Source: Gordonia neofelifaecis NRRL B-59395
GTDB lineage: Bacteria > Actinomycetota > Actinomycetes > Mycobacteriales > Mycobacteriaceae
NCBI RefSeq assembly: GCF_000192435.1
Contig: NZ_AEUD01000016.1
Span: 1 to 64,000 of the forward strand
Direction of reading: 5' to 3'
Length of the DNA stretch: 64,000 nt
In this document: piece after piece, positions 17,918 to 26,976 of the stretch
How the letters are laid out: every line of letters starts with the position of its first letter
How positions within the stretch are numbered: the first letter of the stretch is position 1
Program-made: the position numbers and the translations under genes
The notes under the pieces: model-generated
What the model was told of the DNA's origin: nothing
Databases searched by the model: none
Seen by the model: only the letters and a program-made list of their open reading frames with translations

Positions 17918-18784
17918 TCATCCGGTGAACGGCGCCACCGCGCCGAGCTCGACGATCCGGTCGACGACATCGTCCGGCGTCCGCTCCTGGCCGATGCGAA
18001 GCACCTTGTTGGCGCCGTGATAGTCACTCGACCCCGTCTGCAGGAGACCGAGATTCGATGCGATGTCCGCCAGCTCCGAACGGGCGGCCTCATCGTGGTC
18101 GGGGTGACGCACCTCGAGACCGGCGAGACCGGCGGGGATCAGCGACTCGATCACGTCGGCGGTCAGCACTCGAGCCGCCACCCGCGCACGCGGGTGTGCG
18201 ATCACCGGCACGCCGCCCGCCGCGGAGATCATCGCGACGCCCTCGGCGAGGCTCGTGGAGCGCAGCGCCGTGTAATAGGGGCTGCCGTCGTGCAGCAGGT
18301 CGTCGAAGGCCGCCCCCACCGACTCGACCGCTCCCGCCTCCATGAGCGCTCGTGCGATATGTGGGCGACTGATGCTGCTGACGCCGGCGATCTCCCGAAC
18401 CCGTTCCAGCGTGATCGGGTATCCGCCGTCGATGAGGTTCTCGACGATCCGCGCCCCGCGACCCGCGCGCTCATCCTTCATCCGCTTCCACTCGCCGGCG
18501 ACGCCCTCGTCGTGACGGTCGAACAGGTAGCCGAGCAGATGCACCGAGACCAGGGCGCCGTCGGCGTCCGGATGCTTGGTGGAGAACTCGGCCCCCGGGA
18601 GCACGCGCATCCCCGTGGGCACCTGCGCAGCGGTCTCGTCCCAGCCGCCCGCGGTGTCATGGTCGGTGAGTGCGATGGTCGTCAGACCGGCCTCGCGCGC
18701 GGCCGCCAGCAGTTGCGCCGGTGAGTCCGTCCCGTCGGAGAACGCCGTGTGGGTGTGCAGGTCAGCAGTCATCGGGAGCGCCAT
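17918..18784 (-). CDS. PHP-domain phosphoesterase (TrpH/YciV-like)
   Basis: A 288-residue polymerase-and-histidinol-phosphatase-domain protein. Metal-ligand motifs are visible: DLHTHTAFSDG at the N-terminus, ALTDHDTAGG, PGAEFS, and IAHPRAR in the C-terminal half. Related proteins (TrpH, RNase AM) hydrolyse 3',5'-phosphates or the 5' ends of small RNAs; the exact substrate here is unproven. A TACAGT -10 box ends six bases before the ATG at 18784, so the message is probably leaderless. Divergent from the glutamate-cysteine ligase homologue. Confidence 0.85.
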   Translation of the reverse strand: MALPMTADLHTHTAFSDGTDSPAQLLAAAREAGLTTIALTDHDTAGGWDETAAQVPTGMRVLPGAEFSTKHPDADGALVSVHLLGYLFDRHDEGVAGEWKRMKDERAGRGARIVENLIDGGYPITLERVREIAGVSSISRPHIARALMEAGAVESVGAAFDDLLHDGSPYYTALRSTSLAEGVAMISAAGGVPVIAHPRARVAARVLTADVIESLIPAGLAGLEVRHPDHDEAARSELADIASNLGLLQTGSSDYHGANKVLRIGQERTPDDVVDRIVELGAVAPFTG

Positions 18785-18790
18785 GCGAAC

Positions 18791-18796
18791 ACTGTA
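18791..18796 (-). promoter_or_regulatory. -10 box for the leaderless PHP gene
   Basis: TACAGT on the minus strand, separated by six bases from the start codon at 18784. No Shine-Dalgarno sequence is present. Confidence 0.55.
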
Positions 18797-18858
18797 ATCA
18801 CGACGCCGAATGACTCGAACCGGCCCGTGCCGGTGAGTGGTCAGGGCACGATGACTCC

Positions 18859-20367
18859 ATGGGCGCCGAAGTGAGCCACCAGAAGTTCAGCGGAGCCGAT
18901 CGGGTGCGCTTCCGGTCGCAGGTGTCCCGCGGCACCGAAGCCATCGCGCGCATGCTCGCCGACGGAGTGTTCACCGATCACGGCCGGCCTCCGGAACCGC
19001 TGCTCGGCATGGAGGTCGAGCTCAATCTGATCGACTCGGACGCCGAACCCGCGATGGCGAACACCGAGGTCCTCGACGCCATCGCCGATCCGGCCTATCA
19101 GACCGAGCTCGGCCAGTTCAACATCGAGATCAACGTCTCGCCGCGTCCGTTCGTCGGCGCCGACACCGTCGGACTGGAGCAGGCCCTGCGGAGCTCGTTG
19201 AACCGTGCCGAGGCCCGGGCGGCGTCGACCGGGAACCACCTGATCATGGTGGGCATGCTGCCGACACTCGGGAGCGAGCACTTCGCACATCAGTGGATCT
19301 CCACCAATCCGCGCTACGCACTGCTGAACGAACAGATCTTCGCCGCCCGGGGCGAGGACCTCGAACTCGACATCACCGGGATCCCGATGTCGCCGGGCGG
19401 GCCCGCCGAACGCCTGACGACCACCAGTGACTCGATCCTCCCCGAGGCCGCCTGCACGTCGTTGCAACTGCATCTGCGGGTGGCTCCCGAAGACTTCGCG
19501 GCGCACTGGAATGCGGCTCAGGCGATCTCCGGAGTGCAGGTCGCCATCGCGGGCAATTCGCCGTTCCTGGACGGCAAGGCTCTCTGGCACGAGACCCGCA
19601 TCCCCGTCTTCGAGCAGGCCACGGACACCCGGCCGCTGGAACTGAAGAACCAAGGCGTACGACCGCGCGTGTGGTTCGGCGAGCGGTGGATCAACACGAT
19701 CTTCGACCTCTTCGAGGAGAACACCCGGTACTTCCCCGCCCTGCTGCCGGTGTCCACCGAGGTCGATCCACTCGCCGAGCTGGACGCCGGACGCACTCCG
19801 GACCTCGAGGAGCTGCGACTGCACAACGGCACCGTGTACCGATGGAACCGGCCCGTGTACGACGTCGTCGACGGACACGCCCACCTCCGCGTGGAGAACC
19901 GCGTGCTGCCCGCCGGTCCCACGGTGGTCGACGTGATGGCCAACGCGGCGTTCTACTACGGTCTGCTGCGCGGCCTCGTCGAGAGCGACCTCCCGGTGTG
20001 GTCGCAGATGTCGTTCGACGCCGCCCACGAGAATCTGTCGGCAGGCGCCCGGTGGGGTTTCGGCGCGCAGCTGTACTGGCCGAACATCGGCTGGATCCGG
20101 CCCGACGAGCTGGTCCTGCGTCGTCTGCTGCCGATCGCCGAACGCGGACTGACGGCGTACGGACTGTCTGAGCAGGCCAAGCGCCGATACCTCGGTGTCA
20201 TCGAAGGGCGTTGCGCCACAAGGCAATCCGGCTCGGTGTGGCAGCGGCGAGCGGTTCAGGCGCGCGAGGACGCGGGCGAATCGCGAACGCAGGCTCTACG
20301 CGGCATGGTGAACGACTACGCGACGTTGATGCACGAGGGCGAACCCGTGCACGCATGGTCGGTGTAG
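18859..20367 (+). CDS. Glutamate-cysteine ligase family protein (GCS2)
   Basis: A 502-residue ATP-grasp-like protein of the GCS2 carboxylate-amine ligase group. PLLGMEVELNLID near residue 47 and FNIEINVSPRP near 92 carry the acidic metal/ATP ligands. HLRVENRVLPAGPT is a conserved family segment. It would join glutamate and cysteine or another amine. The sequence differs from EgtA of ergothioneine synthesis, and mycothiol-producing actinomycetes do not need glutathione, so the true product is uncertain. Homologues of about 500 residues are common in Mycobacteriales. Divergent from the PHP gene. Confidence 0.75.
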   Translation: MGAEVSHQKFSGADRVRFRSQVSRGTEAIARMLADGVFTDHGRPPEPLLGMEVELNLIDSDAEPAMANTEVLDAIADPAYQTELGQFNIEINVSPRPFVGADTVGLEQALRSSLNRAEARAASTGNHLIMVGMLPTLGSEHFAHQWISTNPRYALLNEQIFAARGEDLELDITGIPMSPGGPAERLTTTSDSILPEAACTSLQLHLRVAPEDFAAHWNAAQAISGVQVAIAGNSPFLDGKALWHETRIPVFEQATDTRPLELKNQGVRPRVWFGERWINTIFDLFEENTRYFPALLPVSTEVDPLAELDAGRTPDLEELRLHNGTVYRWNRPVYDVVDGHAHLRVENRVLPAGPTVVDVMANAAFYYGLLRGLVESDLPVWSQMSFDAAHENLSAGARWGFGAQLYWPNIGWIRPDELVLRRLLPIAERGLTAYGLSEQAKRRYLGVIEGRCATRQSGSVWQRRAVQAREDAGESRTQALRGMVNDYATLMHEGEPVHAWSV

Positions 20368-20374
20368 CCGCCGC

Positions 20375-21454
20375 TCACGCCCCGCCGACGAGGCCGCGGC
20401 CCGTCACGAGCGGCATGTCGAGCGCGGTCACCAGACCAGGATCGGCGGCCACCACAGCGGGCACCGAATTGACCAGCCGCATGGCTGTCACGATCATCCC
20501 GGACACGTTGTGGTCGCCGTCGCGGCCGTGGTGGGACATCTCCACCGTCATCGTCGGCTCGCCGGTGACGACGACGCGATAGCAGCCGTCGCCCTCGTTC
20601 GGCCGCGGCCAGTCGGGGCACTGCTCGGGATGAGTCCGGGTGTAGTGCTCGAGCACCACGCGATCGACACCGTCCACCTGTCCCACCACTTCGAAGTGCA
20701 GTGCCGCCATCGCACCCTCGGGGATCGGCACCGACACCGTCTCGTAGTCCCGGTCGGCGGCCACGCGCTCGTGGCGTTCGACGAGCGGCTCGTCGAACGT
20801 CAGACCCAGGCCCGCACCGATCTGGCGGACCACGCTCCCCCACGCGAGCGACAGCACGCCCGGCATCAGAAGCATCGGCTGGTGGTCCATCGGCTTGCCG
20901 AATCCGAAGATCTCACCCATCACCACGGGCTGGTAGTAGGTGGAGTAGTCGGCGATCTCCAGGCAGCGGACCTCGTCGATCTCCTGCGACAGGCTGGTCA
21001 GCGACAACGGGAGGACGTCGTTGGCGAAGCCCGGATCGATCCCGTTGACGTGCAGGCTCGCGCCACCGGCGACGGCCGCGTCGCGGATCGGTTCGACCAT
21101 CTCGTCGGGCAGCACCCCGTACGGATACTGCAGGATCACCGGGCCCGACGACACCACGTTGATGCCTGCCGCGACGAACGCCGTGAGGTCGGCGATCGCC
21201 TCCGCGACCCGGTCGTCTGTCATCGCCGTGTGCACGATGGCGTCGGGCCGCAGTTCGATCAGCGCCTCCCGATCGTCGGTGGCGATCACCCCGAGGTCGC
21301 GGTCCAGCCCGGCGAGACGCCCGGCGTCCCGGCCCACCTTCGCGGGATCCGACACCCACACGCCGACCAACTCCAGCTCGGGATGGGCGTCGATCCCCGC
21401 GATCGCATGCCTGCCCACCGTGCCCGTCGACCACTCCACGACCTTCAGCGTCAT
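20375..21454 (-). CDS. DapB-fold NAD(P)H-dependent dehydrogenase
   Basis: A 359-residue protein with an N-terminal Rossmann domain (VVEWSTGTVGRHAIAGI) and a dihydrodipicolinate-reductase-like C-terminal half (SGPVILQYPYG, NGIDPGFANDVLP). This matches the actinobacterial group annotated as amine dehydrogenase or 2,4-diaminopentanoate-dehydrogenase-like. It is not DapB itself, which is shorter. The ATG at 21454 is preceded by TAGCGT and seven bases, a leaderless pattern. It lies 41 bases downstream of the carotenoid oxygenase gene, same strand. Substrate unknown. Confidence 0.78.
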   Translation of the reverse strand: MTLKVVEWSTGTVGRHAIAGIDAHPELELVGVWVSDPAKVGRDAGRLAGLDRDLGVIATDDREALIELRPDAIVHTAMTDDRVAEAIADLTAFVAAGINVVSSGPVILQYPYGVLPDEMVEPIRDAAVAGGASLHVNGIDPGFANDVLPLSLTSLSQEIDEVRCLEIADYSTYYQPVVMGEIFGFGKPMDHQPMLLMPGVLSLAWGSVVRQIGAGLGLTFDEPLVERHERVAADRDYETVSVPIPEGAMAALHFEVVGQVDGVDRVVLEHYTRTHPEQCPDWPRPNEGDGCYRVVVTGEPTMTVEMSHHGRDGDHNVSGMIVTAMRLVNSVPAVVAADPGLVTALDMPLVTGRGLVGGA

Positions 21455-21461
21455 GCGCGCC

Positions 21462-21467
21462 ACGCTA
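21462..21467 (-). promoter_or_regulatory. -10 box for the DapB-fold dehydrogenase
   Basis: TAGCGT on the minus strand, seven bases before the ATG at 21454, with no ribosome site. It would allow transcription independent of the upstream oxygenase gene. Confidence 0.45.
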
Positions 21468-21495
21468 TCGGGTCCACCGCCCGGCGCGCGGCGGT

Positions 21496-22944
21496 TCACT
21501 GCGAGGTCGTCGGCAGCCAATTGCCGTGGAACCCGGCGGGAACCCGATGCGGCAGTCGTACCGAAGCGATGTCCTCCAGGGTCTGTGCGTCGAGCACGGC
21601 CAAGCTGGTCGAGTTCGCCGCGAGATCGGTGACGAACCCGACGACGGCGCCGTCGCCCTGCACCGCGTCGTCGGCCCGCGGGACGAAGGTGAACTCGCCG
21701 AGCGTGACACCGTCGGCGAATCGTCGGACGACCGGCCCACCGCCGCTTGCGGCCACTCGTGCGAGCAGTGAGCCGAACATTCCGCCGTCTTCACTGCCGA
21801 CCAGCCAGCCCGAGTCGTGCGCGCGGCCGGTGAAGCGGTCGTCCATGCGCGGGAACTCGACCGCCGCATCCCACAGTCGTTCTCGCCTGCACGTGCGTCG
21901 CTCGCGGTCGATCGTCCACCGCTCCAGATGCTGCCTGCCCTCGGACGGCCCGGTCCGGTCGCGGTCGAACGTGCGGTCGTGCACGACCAGATCCACGACG
22001 ACGCCGCCGACGACGTCATGCGCGTTCAGCGGGTGGTACACGTAGCAGGGATCGACGTCGATCCAGACGACGTCGGCGTCGTCACCCTCCCGCGGCATCA
22101 GCCCCACCCGCGCGCGATAGTCCGGGTCCCAGCGGTACGGCAATGCGCCCGGCCGACCGGGCGGGAGGCGCGAGGCGATCGCGTGCGGCGTCGGCACCCG
22201 GCCGACGAGCGCCGACATCGCCAGCCTGGCGAGCGGTCGCACGCCGCGCGGCACGGTCGCCGTCGTCGCCGCTTCCGCATCGAAGGTGACCGGGAGGTCG
22301 TAGACGACGACGGTCGATTCGGTGAGCGAGAACGCATGCATCATCGGGCTGCCGCCGACCGTGATGTCGACGTGCCGCCGGAGTCGTCCGTCGGTCCCGA
22401 TCACGGAGTACCGGACTTTGTCCCCCATGCCGAAGTGGTAACTCACCGCGTGCAGTTCACACGTCACCGGATCTTCCAGCGGGTGCGCGGTGTAGCCGCC
22501 GCGAACGGTTCCGTCGAAGTCCCAGACGTCGAGCGTCTCGAGTTCGTCGGACAGTTCCGCGCAGGGCAGACCGGCTTCCACCAGCGCCAGCGTGCGCCCG
22601 CCGAAGCCGATGACGTTGGTGTTGGCCCCGATGCCGCGCATGATCGACCGGCCCGCGACGTCGGGTGCCTGCCGATTCAGACGCCGCTGCGTCGACTCCG
22701 AATCGACCCAGCGGTTGCGATACCAGAGCGCCTCGCCGCCCGCGAGCCGGATGCCGTGGACCATCCCGTCCCCGGTGAACCAGTTGTACGTGTCGGGGTC
22801 CACGTCCGCGATCGGGTTCGGTCCGTTGCGCAGATAGCGCCCGTCGAGCCAGTCGGGAAGTGTCCCGGTGACCGCGAGGTCGTGTTCGGTGTATTCGGCG
22901 CGGACCGGCTCGAACTCGCCGGCCAGGAATCGATTGGTACTCAT
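21496..22944 (-). CDS. Carotenoid/stilbene cleavage oxygenase
   Basis: A 482-residue protein of the retinal-pigment-epithelium-membrane/carotenoid oxygenase family, which cleaves carotenoid, apocarotenoid or stilbene double bonds with O2. The four iron-ligand histidines are in YTAHPLEDP, MMHAFSLTE, YHPLNAHD and the C-terminal GFHGNWLP. The N-terminal YLRNGPNP and WFTGDGMVHG motifs are typical. The ATG at 22944 has a GGAGGTGAG ribosome site. It is divergent from a TetR gene with two palindromic operators between them, so substrate-inducible control is likely. No carotenoid biosynthesis gene is nearby. Confidence 0.9.
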   Translation of the reverse strand: MSTNRFLAGEFEPVRAEYTEHDLAVTGTLPDWLDGRYLRNGPNPIADVDPDTYNWFTGDGMVHGIRLAGGEALWYRNRWVDSESTQRRLNRQAPDVAGRSIMRGIGANTNVIGFGGRTLALVEAGLPCAELSDELETLDVWDFDGTVRGGYTAHPLEDPVTCELHAVSYHFGMGDKVRYSVIGTDGRLRRHVDITVGGSPMMHAFSLTESTVVVYDLPVTFDAEAATTATVPRGVRPLARLAMSALVGRVPTPHAIASRLPPGRPGALPYRWDPDYRARVGLMPREGDDADVVWIDVDPCYVYHPLNAHDVVGGVVVDLVVHDRTFDRDRTGPSEGRQHLERWTIDRERRTCRRERLWDAAVEFPRMDDRFTGRAHDSGWLVGSEDGGMFGSLLARVAASGGGPVVRRFADGVTLGEFTFVPRADDAVQGDGAVVGFVTDLAANSTSLAVLDAQTLEDIASVRLPHRVPAGFHGNWLPTTSQ

Positions 22945-22965
22945 TCCGCTCACCTCCGGATTGCC

Positions 22966-22980
22966 TATAACAATGTTATA
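22966..22980. promoter_or_regulatory. TetR operator 1 (oxygenase/TetR intergenic region)
   Basis: TATAAC-AAT-GTTATA, a perfect 15-bp palindrome located 22 bases upstream of the oxygenase start. It shares half-sites with the second site 22 bp away. Confidence 0.7.
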
Positions 22981-22988
22981 GGGTGAGA

Positions 22989-23001
22989 ATAACGCCGTTA
23001 T
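22989..23001. promoter_or_regulatory. TetR operator 2 overlapping the TetR start
   Basis: ATAAC-GCC-GTTAT, a perfect 13-bp palindrome whose last bases are part of the TetR ATG at 23000. The site centres are 22 bp apart (two helical turns), suiting two dimers on one DNA face. Confidence 0.65.
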
Positions 23002-23683
23002 GAGTGAACGTGAAGAGCCGCGACCGGATCCGGTGCGCACGACCCTCGCCGATTCCGCGTATCGACTGGTCACCGAGCAGGGTGTGGAAGCCTTGACGGT
23101 CCGTCGGCTGGCCGAGGCTGCGGGAACGTCGACGATGGCGGTGTACTCGAGATTCGGCAGCATCGGCGCGGTCGCCGGCGAGGTGTGCGAGCGGGGCTTC
23201 GCCGAGTTCGGTGCGGCGCTGGCGGATGTCGGCGGGTCCGACGACCCGGTCGTCGATTTGATGTGCCAGGGCCTGGCCTATCTGAAGTTCGCCACCGGGC
23301 ACCCGCTGCTGTACACCCTGATGTTCCAATACACCTCGCCCGAATGGGTCGGATCTCAGCGGAAATCGCTTCTACAGCACGGGAATCCGACTGACTCGGC
23401 GGCCGGACGCGCGGCCTTCCAGGTGATGGCCGACGCGGTGCGCCGAGTCACTGAGCCCGGTACCGACGAGGGCGACATCCTCATCCGCTCCGGAGTCGCC
23501 TGGAGCACCGTCCACGGACTCGCGATGCTCTCCATCGCGGGCCACCTGAGCGGCGCGCACGACCTCGTCGCCCGCGCCGCATTGATTTCGCTGGCGGTCG
23601 GTGGCGGCACATCGCGCGACGCGGCCGAGCGCGCATTCGACGACGCGGCGCGGCGAATGACCGATATCGGGCAACGCCCGTAG
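23000..23683 (+). CDS. TetR family regulator of the carotenoid oxygenase
   Basis: A 227-residue regulator. The HTH is at about residues 15-55 (LVTEQGVEALTVRRLAEAAG, then TSTMAVYSRFGS), and the C-terminal part resembles the TetR_C domain of WHG type (AYLKFATGHPLLYTLMF). The ATG lies inside one of two palindromes, implying autorepression. Regulation of the divergent carotenoid oxygenase is the simplest reading. The effector could be an apocarotenoid or stilbenoid; this is inference. Confidence 0.85.
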   Translation: MSEREEPRPDPVRTTLADSAYRLVTEQGVEALTVRRLAEAAGTSTMAVYSRFGSIGAVAGEVCERGFAEFGAALADVGGSDDPVVDLMCQGLAYLKFATGHPLLYTLMFQYTSPEWVGSQRKSLLQHGNPTDSAAGRAAFQVMADAVRRVTEPGTDEGDILIRSGVAWSTVHGLAMLSIAGHLSGAHDLVARAALISLAVGGGTSRDAAERAFDDAARRMTDIGQRP

Positions 23684-23805
23684 GGTCACCCTTCATGTCA
23701 GGTCCGATGCCGCCGGGTGACGCCGAGAGCTATCGGGGGACGCGACGGTCTCCGTCACGCACGGATCCGGCGAAGATCATGTCCGACAATCCGACGGACA
23801 GTCAC

Positions 23806-24276
23806 TCACACCTTGAGTCCGGCGAACGGTTCGACCGGGATGTTCCGGATCACGAACCAGACGGTCACGACGGCGAGGCCGATCACGAGAGCCAGTCGAC
23901 GATGCCGGAGGCTCCGGATGCGGCGGCCGCGCCACAGGCCCACGGTGTACATCACGAAGGCGATCGCGATCAGGACGAACGCGACCACACCGAGCGCGTT
24001 GTAGCCGAGAGCGACCGGAACGTCGCCGTGCACCAGTGAATACAGCGCCCGGGTCGATCCGCATCCGGGACAGTCGATGTGCAGCAGGAGCCTGGTCGGG
24101 CACGGCGGCAGGAATCCGCCGGGCGTCGTCGGATCGCCGATCCAGACGACCGTACAGACAGCCGCTGCACCGGCGAGCCCCGCGAGTGGCGTCAGCACCC
24201 GATGCCGAAGGAGCGTCGACGACCGTTTCCGAGTGGTCGATGACGCTTGTGGACCGTCGTCCCAACGAGTCATCAC
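23806..24276 (-). CDS. DUF2752 membrane protein
   Basis: A 156-residue protein with three predicted membrane segments (about 28-46, 90-113 and 130-147) and the DUF2752 core CPGCGSTRALYSLVHGDV. Function of the family is unknown. GTG 24276 and ATG 24273 are adjacent start codons; I give the longer. It follows the RDD gene by 21 bases on the same strand, and such pairs are common in Mycobacteriales. The 122 bases between this gene and the convergent TetR gene show no feature I can name. Confidence 0.85.
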   Translation of the reverse strand: MMTRWDDGPQASSTTRKRSSTLLRHRVLTPLAGLAGAAAVCTVVWIGDPTTPGGFLPPCPTRLLLHIDCPGCGSTRALYSLVHGDVPVALGYNALGVVAFVLIAIAFVMYTVGLWRGRRIRSLRHRRLALVIGLAVVTVWFVIRNIPVEPFAGLKV

Positions 24277-24297
24277 GGCACCATCATCGCCGAGTCG

Positions 24298-25104
24298 TCA
24301 CGGCTGCACGATCACCAGATCGTTCGCGGCCTTGTCGTGCCAGCCCTGCATTCGGTCGGAGTTGTCGAACAGCGGCGACAGGTAGACGACGAGCTGTCCG
24401 ACGCCGCAGAAGAAGCCGCCGATGAACGGGATGATCTGTCGGACGAAAGCCGATCCCAGACCGATCGTCGCTCCGCTCACCTGATCGACGACCTTGATCT
24501 TCATCGCCATCTTGCCGAGCGTCGCGCCCACCAGGCCGATCATCAGCCACTCGTACAGCAGGCCGAAGAGCAACACGATTCCGACCGCGATGAACATGCC
24601 CGCCGCACCGGCCGCGGAGGTCTGGCAGTGTTCGACGCCGAACTCGTTGGTGCGGCAATCGGAGCTCGCGGAGACGGCGCCGAGTCCGAGGATGACGCAG
24701 ACTGCGAAGACGATGCCGTAGATCACGCAGTCGATGAGCCGCGCCAGGAACCGCTGGCCGATGGTCGCAGGCCGGACTCGACCGGCGCTGACGAGATCTC
24801 CGTTGCCGAGGCCCGCCAGCGGCGGGTAGCCGGGCGCGTACGCCGAGTCGGGCATCGCGGTCCAGCCGCCGGGCTGCGAGGCGTACTGTGCCGGTCCGAA
24901 CTGCGGCGCCGCGTACGAGTTCTGCGGAGAAGCGCTGTCGCGGTACTGACCGGCCGCGGACGGCTCGGTCCCGAAGGGATTGGGGGTGAACTGGTCGACG
25001 GCGGGCGGCAGCGGCTCGGATGCGGGCATCGCCGGCCCGACCTGCGTCTGTGCGAACGGGTCCGGCTGGCGGTCCGGCTGCGCGTCGCCCGGCGTGTTCG
25101 TCAT
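24298..25104 (-). CDS. RDD family membrane protein
   Basis: A 268-residue protein. The first 120 residues are proline/glutamine/alanine-rich and disordered. The RDD domain follows (RFLARLIDCVIYGIVFAV with the conserved Arg-Asp), with three or four membrane segments and GATLGKMAMKIKVV. RDD proteins are proposed ion exchangers or membrane accessories, but the activity of this one is unknown. The ATG at 25104 is preceded by an AGAAGAAG purine stretch. Likely cotranscribed with the DUF2752 gene. Confidence 0.85.
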   Translation of the reverse strand: MTNTPGDAQPDRQPDPFAQTQVGPAMPASEPLPPAVDQFTPNPFGTEPSAAGQYRDSASPQNSYAAPQFGPAQYASQPGGWTAMPDSAYAPGYPPLAGLGNGDLVSAGRVRPATIGQRFLARLIDCVIYGIVFAVCVILGLGAVSASSDCRTNEFGVEHCQTSAAGAAGMFIAVGIVLLFGLLYEWLMIGLVGATLGKMAMKIKVVDQVSGATIGLGSAFVRQIIPFIGGFFCGVGQLVVYLSPLFDNSDRMQGWHDKAANDLVIVQP

Positions 25105-25203
25105 GATGTCTTCTTCTGCCCCTCCCGGGCGCACCGCGCGCCCGCCGCGTCATAGTACAAATCGACGGTCCGGCCCGGCGACACGGCGTCATTCGGTCGG
25201 CGG

Positions 25204-26973
25204 CTACTTCTCCGGTCCGTCGTGCCCGCGCAGGTCCTCGAGCGCCCCTCGCACGCGTTCGGTGTCCGCAGCCGTCCATCCGTCGGGCTGCGTGACCGCC
25301 ACCCACCCGTCGAGGATGACCGTTCCGTAATTGTGTCCGTGCCCGTCCGGGACTCCGGCGGCGTTGCCGAGATCGGCACTGACCTGCCAGAAGGTGACGA
25401 TCGGGTACCAGCGCATCGCCGGCGTGCGATCGCCGGCCGCGGGCTCGGAGAGCCAGGCCGGTTTCCGGTAGAGCAGCTCCGGCGACCACCACACCACCGG
25501 ATCGGTCCGATGCTGGACGTAGAGCACTCGTGGGGAGAGCCACGGGTCTGGATTGCGCGCGATCCCCTCCGCATCGTTGGCGAACCGCACCACCAGACCG
25601 TTCGCATACGTCGGCTCGGCCTCCGGACTGCCCGGATCACGCCGGTCGACGAGCGCCCGCCACAGCGGATTGGAGTTGGGCGGACCCACCCACAGCACTC
25701 CGTCGACCGTCGATCGGATCGCGTTCAGGTCGTCGAAGGCCCCCTCCCCGGCCTGCGTGCCGAGGCTCTCCCCGTAGACGTAGAGCTTCGGTCGGTGCCC
25801 GGGTGGCTTGGTCGACCACCGGGCGCGAACGGCGTCGATCAGTCGGCGTCCGGCCTCCGCCGCCTTCTCCCGATCGGCCAGGAACGACACCCAGCTCGGC
25901 AGATACGAATACTGCGCGGCGACGAGGGCGCTGTCGCCGTTCGCGACGAGTTCGAAGGTCTGTGCGGCGGTCGGATTCACCCAACCGGTACCGGTCGTCG
26001 GAATGACGACCAGGACCTTGCGGTCGAACGCCCCGGTGCGTTCCAGTTCGTCGACCACGAGCCGCATCTGCGCGTCGGGACCGTCCGCGGACTCCAGCCC
26101 CGCGTACACGCGGATCGGCTCCTTCGCGGGCTTGCCGTTGTACTCCGCGAGCTGCGCGGCGCGGATGCCGCCGGAGACGAAGTTGCGGCCCTCGAAACCC
26201 AGGGTCTCCCACCGTGCCGCGGACGCCGTGCTGCCCGACTTCTCCGGCAGCGTCGGCTGTTCGGCGCCGTCCCGGGTGGTGTCGTTGGACGCACTGAAGA
26301 TCGCGTTCATCGCCGCGTAGCTGCCGCGGACCGCGACGCCGTCGATCAGCGTGTAGATCACGACGAGCATCACGACCAGCGACAGAGCGGTCGCGGCCCG
26401 CCGCGGAATGCGGAAGACGCGGTTGAGCTTGCGGGCCAGCCAGCCGCCGACGTCGCGCAGGATCCGGAAGACGCCGACGACGGCGATCGCGATCAGCACG
26501 CTGAGGACGGGTGCCCGCAGATAGCCGAGGTAGGTCGGCGACTCGGTGCCCATCAGCTCCGCCAGCTGATCCTGCCAGTCGACGGCGAAGTACAGCGCGA
26601 CCAGCGAGACCGCGACGCAGATCACCGGGACACCGATGCGGAGGGCCCGGCGGACCCGGACCGGCGGCGGCCACCATGCCGCGCGAGTGAGAACCAGGCG
26701 TTGCACCGCGACGGCCGACACCGCGCCGACGGCGTAGCCGATGGCGCCCGCGATGCCGCCGATCAGCCCCTGAAACGCCCAGTGCCGCGGCAGCAGCGAC
26801 GGGGTCAGCGACCAGATGTAGAACACCGTGCCCACGACCAGTCCGGGCGGATCGATCCGGAGCACACGCATCACCCTGGTGACGGCGGAACCGAACCACA
26901 TCGACGAATGACGAACGGCGGCGCGCGGACTCCTCCGCGACACCGCCGGCGTCAGCTGCTCTCCGTCGACCAA
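25204..26973 (-). CDS. Membrane-anchored alpha/beta-hydrolase family protein
   Basis: A 589-residue protein. The N-terminal third has about five membrane segments. A C-terminal alpha/beta-hydrolase domain carries the nucleophile elbow YGESLGTQAG and a candidate histidine in DGHGHNYG. This layout matches the alpha/beta-hydrolase family PF10081/PF15420 of actinobacteria. Substrate unknown; the serine probably acts at the membrane surface. The start is uncertain: a TTG at 26973, three bases after the purL stop, gives this length, while ATG 26901 would remove 24 residues. Translational coupling to purL favours the longer form. Confidence 0.78.
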   Translation of the reverse strand: MVDGEQLTPAVSRRSPRAAVRHSSMWFGSAVTRVMRVLRIDPPGLVVGTVFYIWSLTPSLLPRHWAFQGLIGGIAGAIGYAVGAVSAVAVQRLVLTRAAWWPPPVRVRRALRIGVPVICVAVSLVALYFAVDWQDQLAELMGTESPTYLGYLRAPVLSVLIAIAVVGVFRILRDVGGWLARKLNRVFRIPRRAATALSLVVMLVVIYTLIDGVAVRGSYAAMNAIFSASNDTTRDGAEQPTLPEKSGSTASAARWETLGFEGRNFVSGGIRAAQLAEYNGKPAKEPIRVYAGLESADGPDAQMRLVVDELERTGAFDRKVLVVIPTTGTGWVNPTAAQTFELVANGDSALVAAQYSYLPSWVSFLADREKAAEAGRRLIDAVRARWSTKPPGHRPKLYVYGESLGTQAGEGAFDDLNAIRSTVDGVLWVGPPNSNPLWRALVDRRDPGSPEAEPTYANGLVVRFANDAEGIARNPDPWLSPRVLYVQHRTDPVVWWSPELLYRKPAWLSEPAAGDRTPAMRWYPIVTFWQVSADLGNAAGVPDGHGHNYGTVILDGWVAVTQPDGWTAADTERVRGALEDLRGHDGPEK

Positions 26974-26976
26974 CGG

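Noticed and set aside
22966..23001. KstR boxes upstream of the carotenoid oxygenase.
   Set aside because: Half-sites are separated by three bases instead of two and read ATAAC/GTTAT; better explained by the local TetR.
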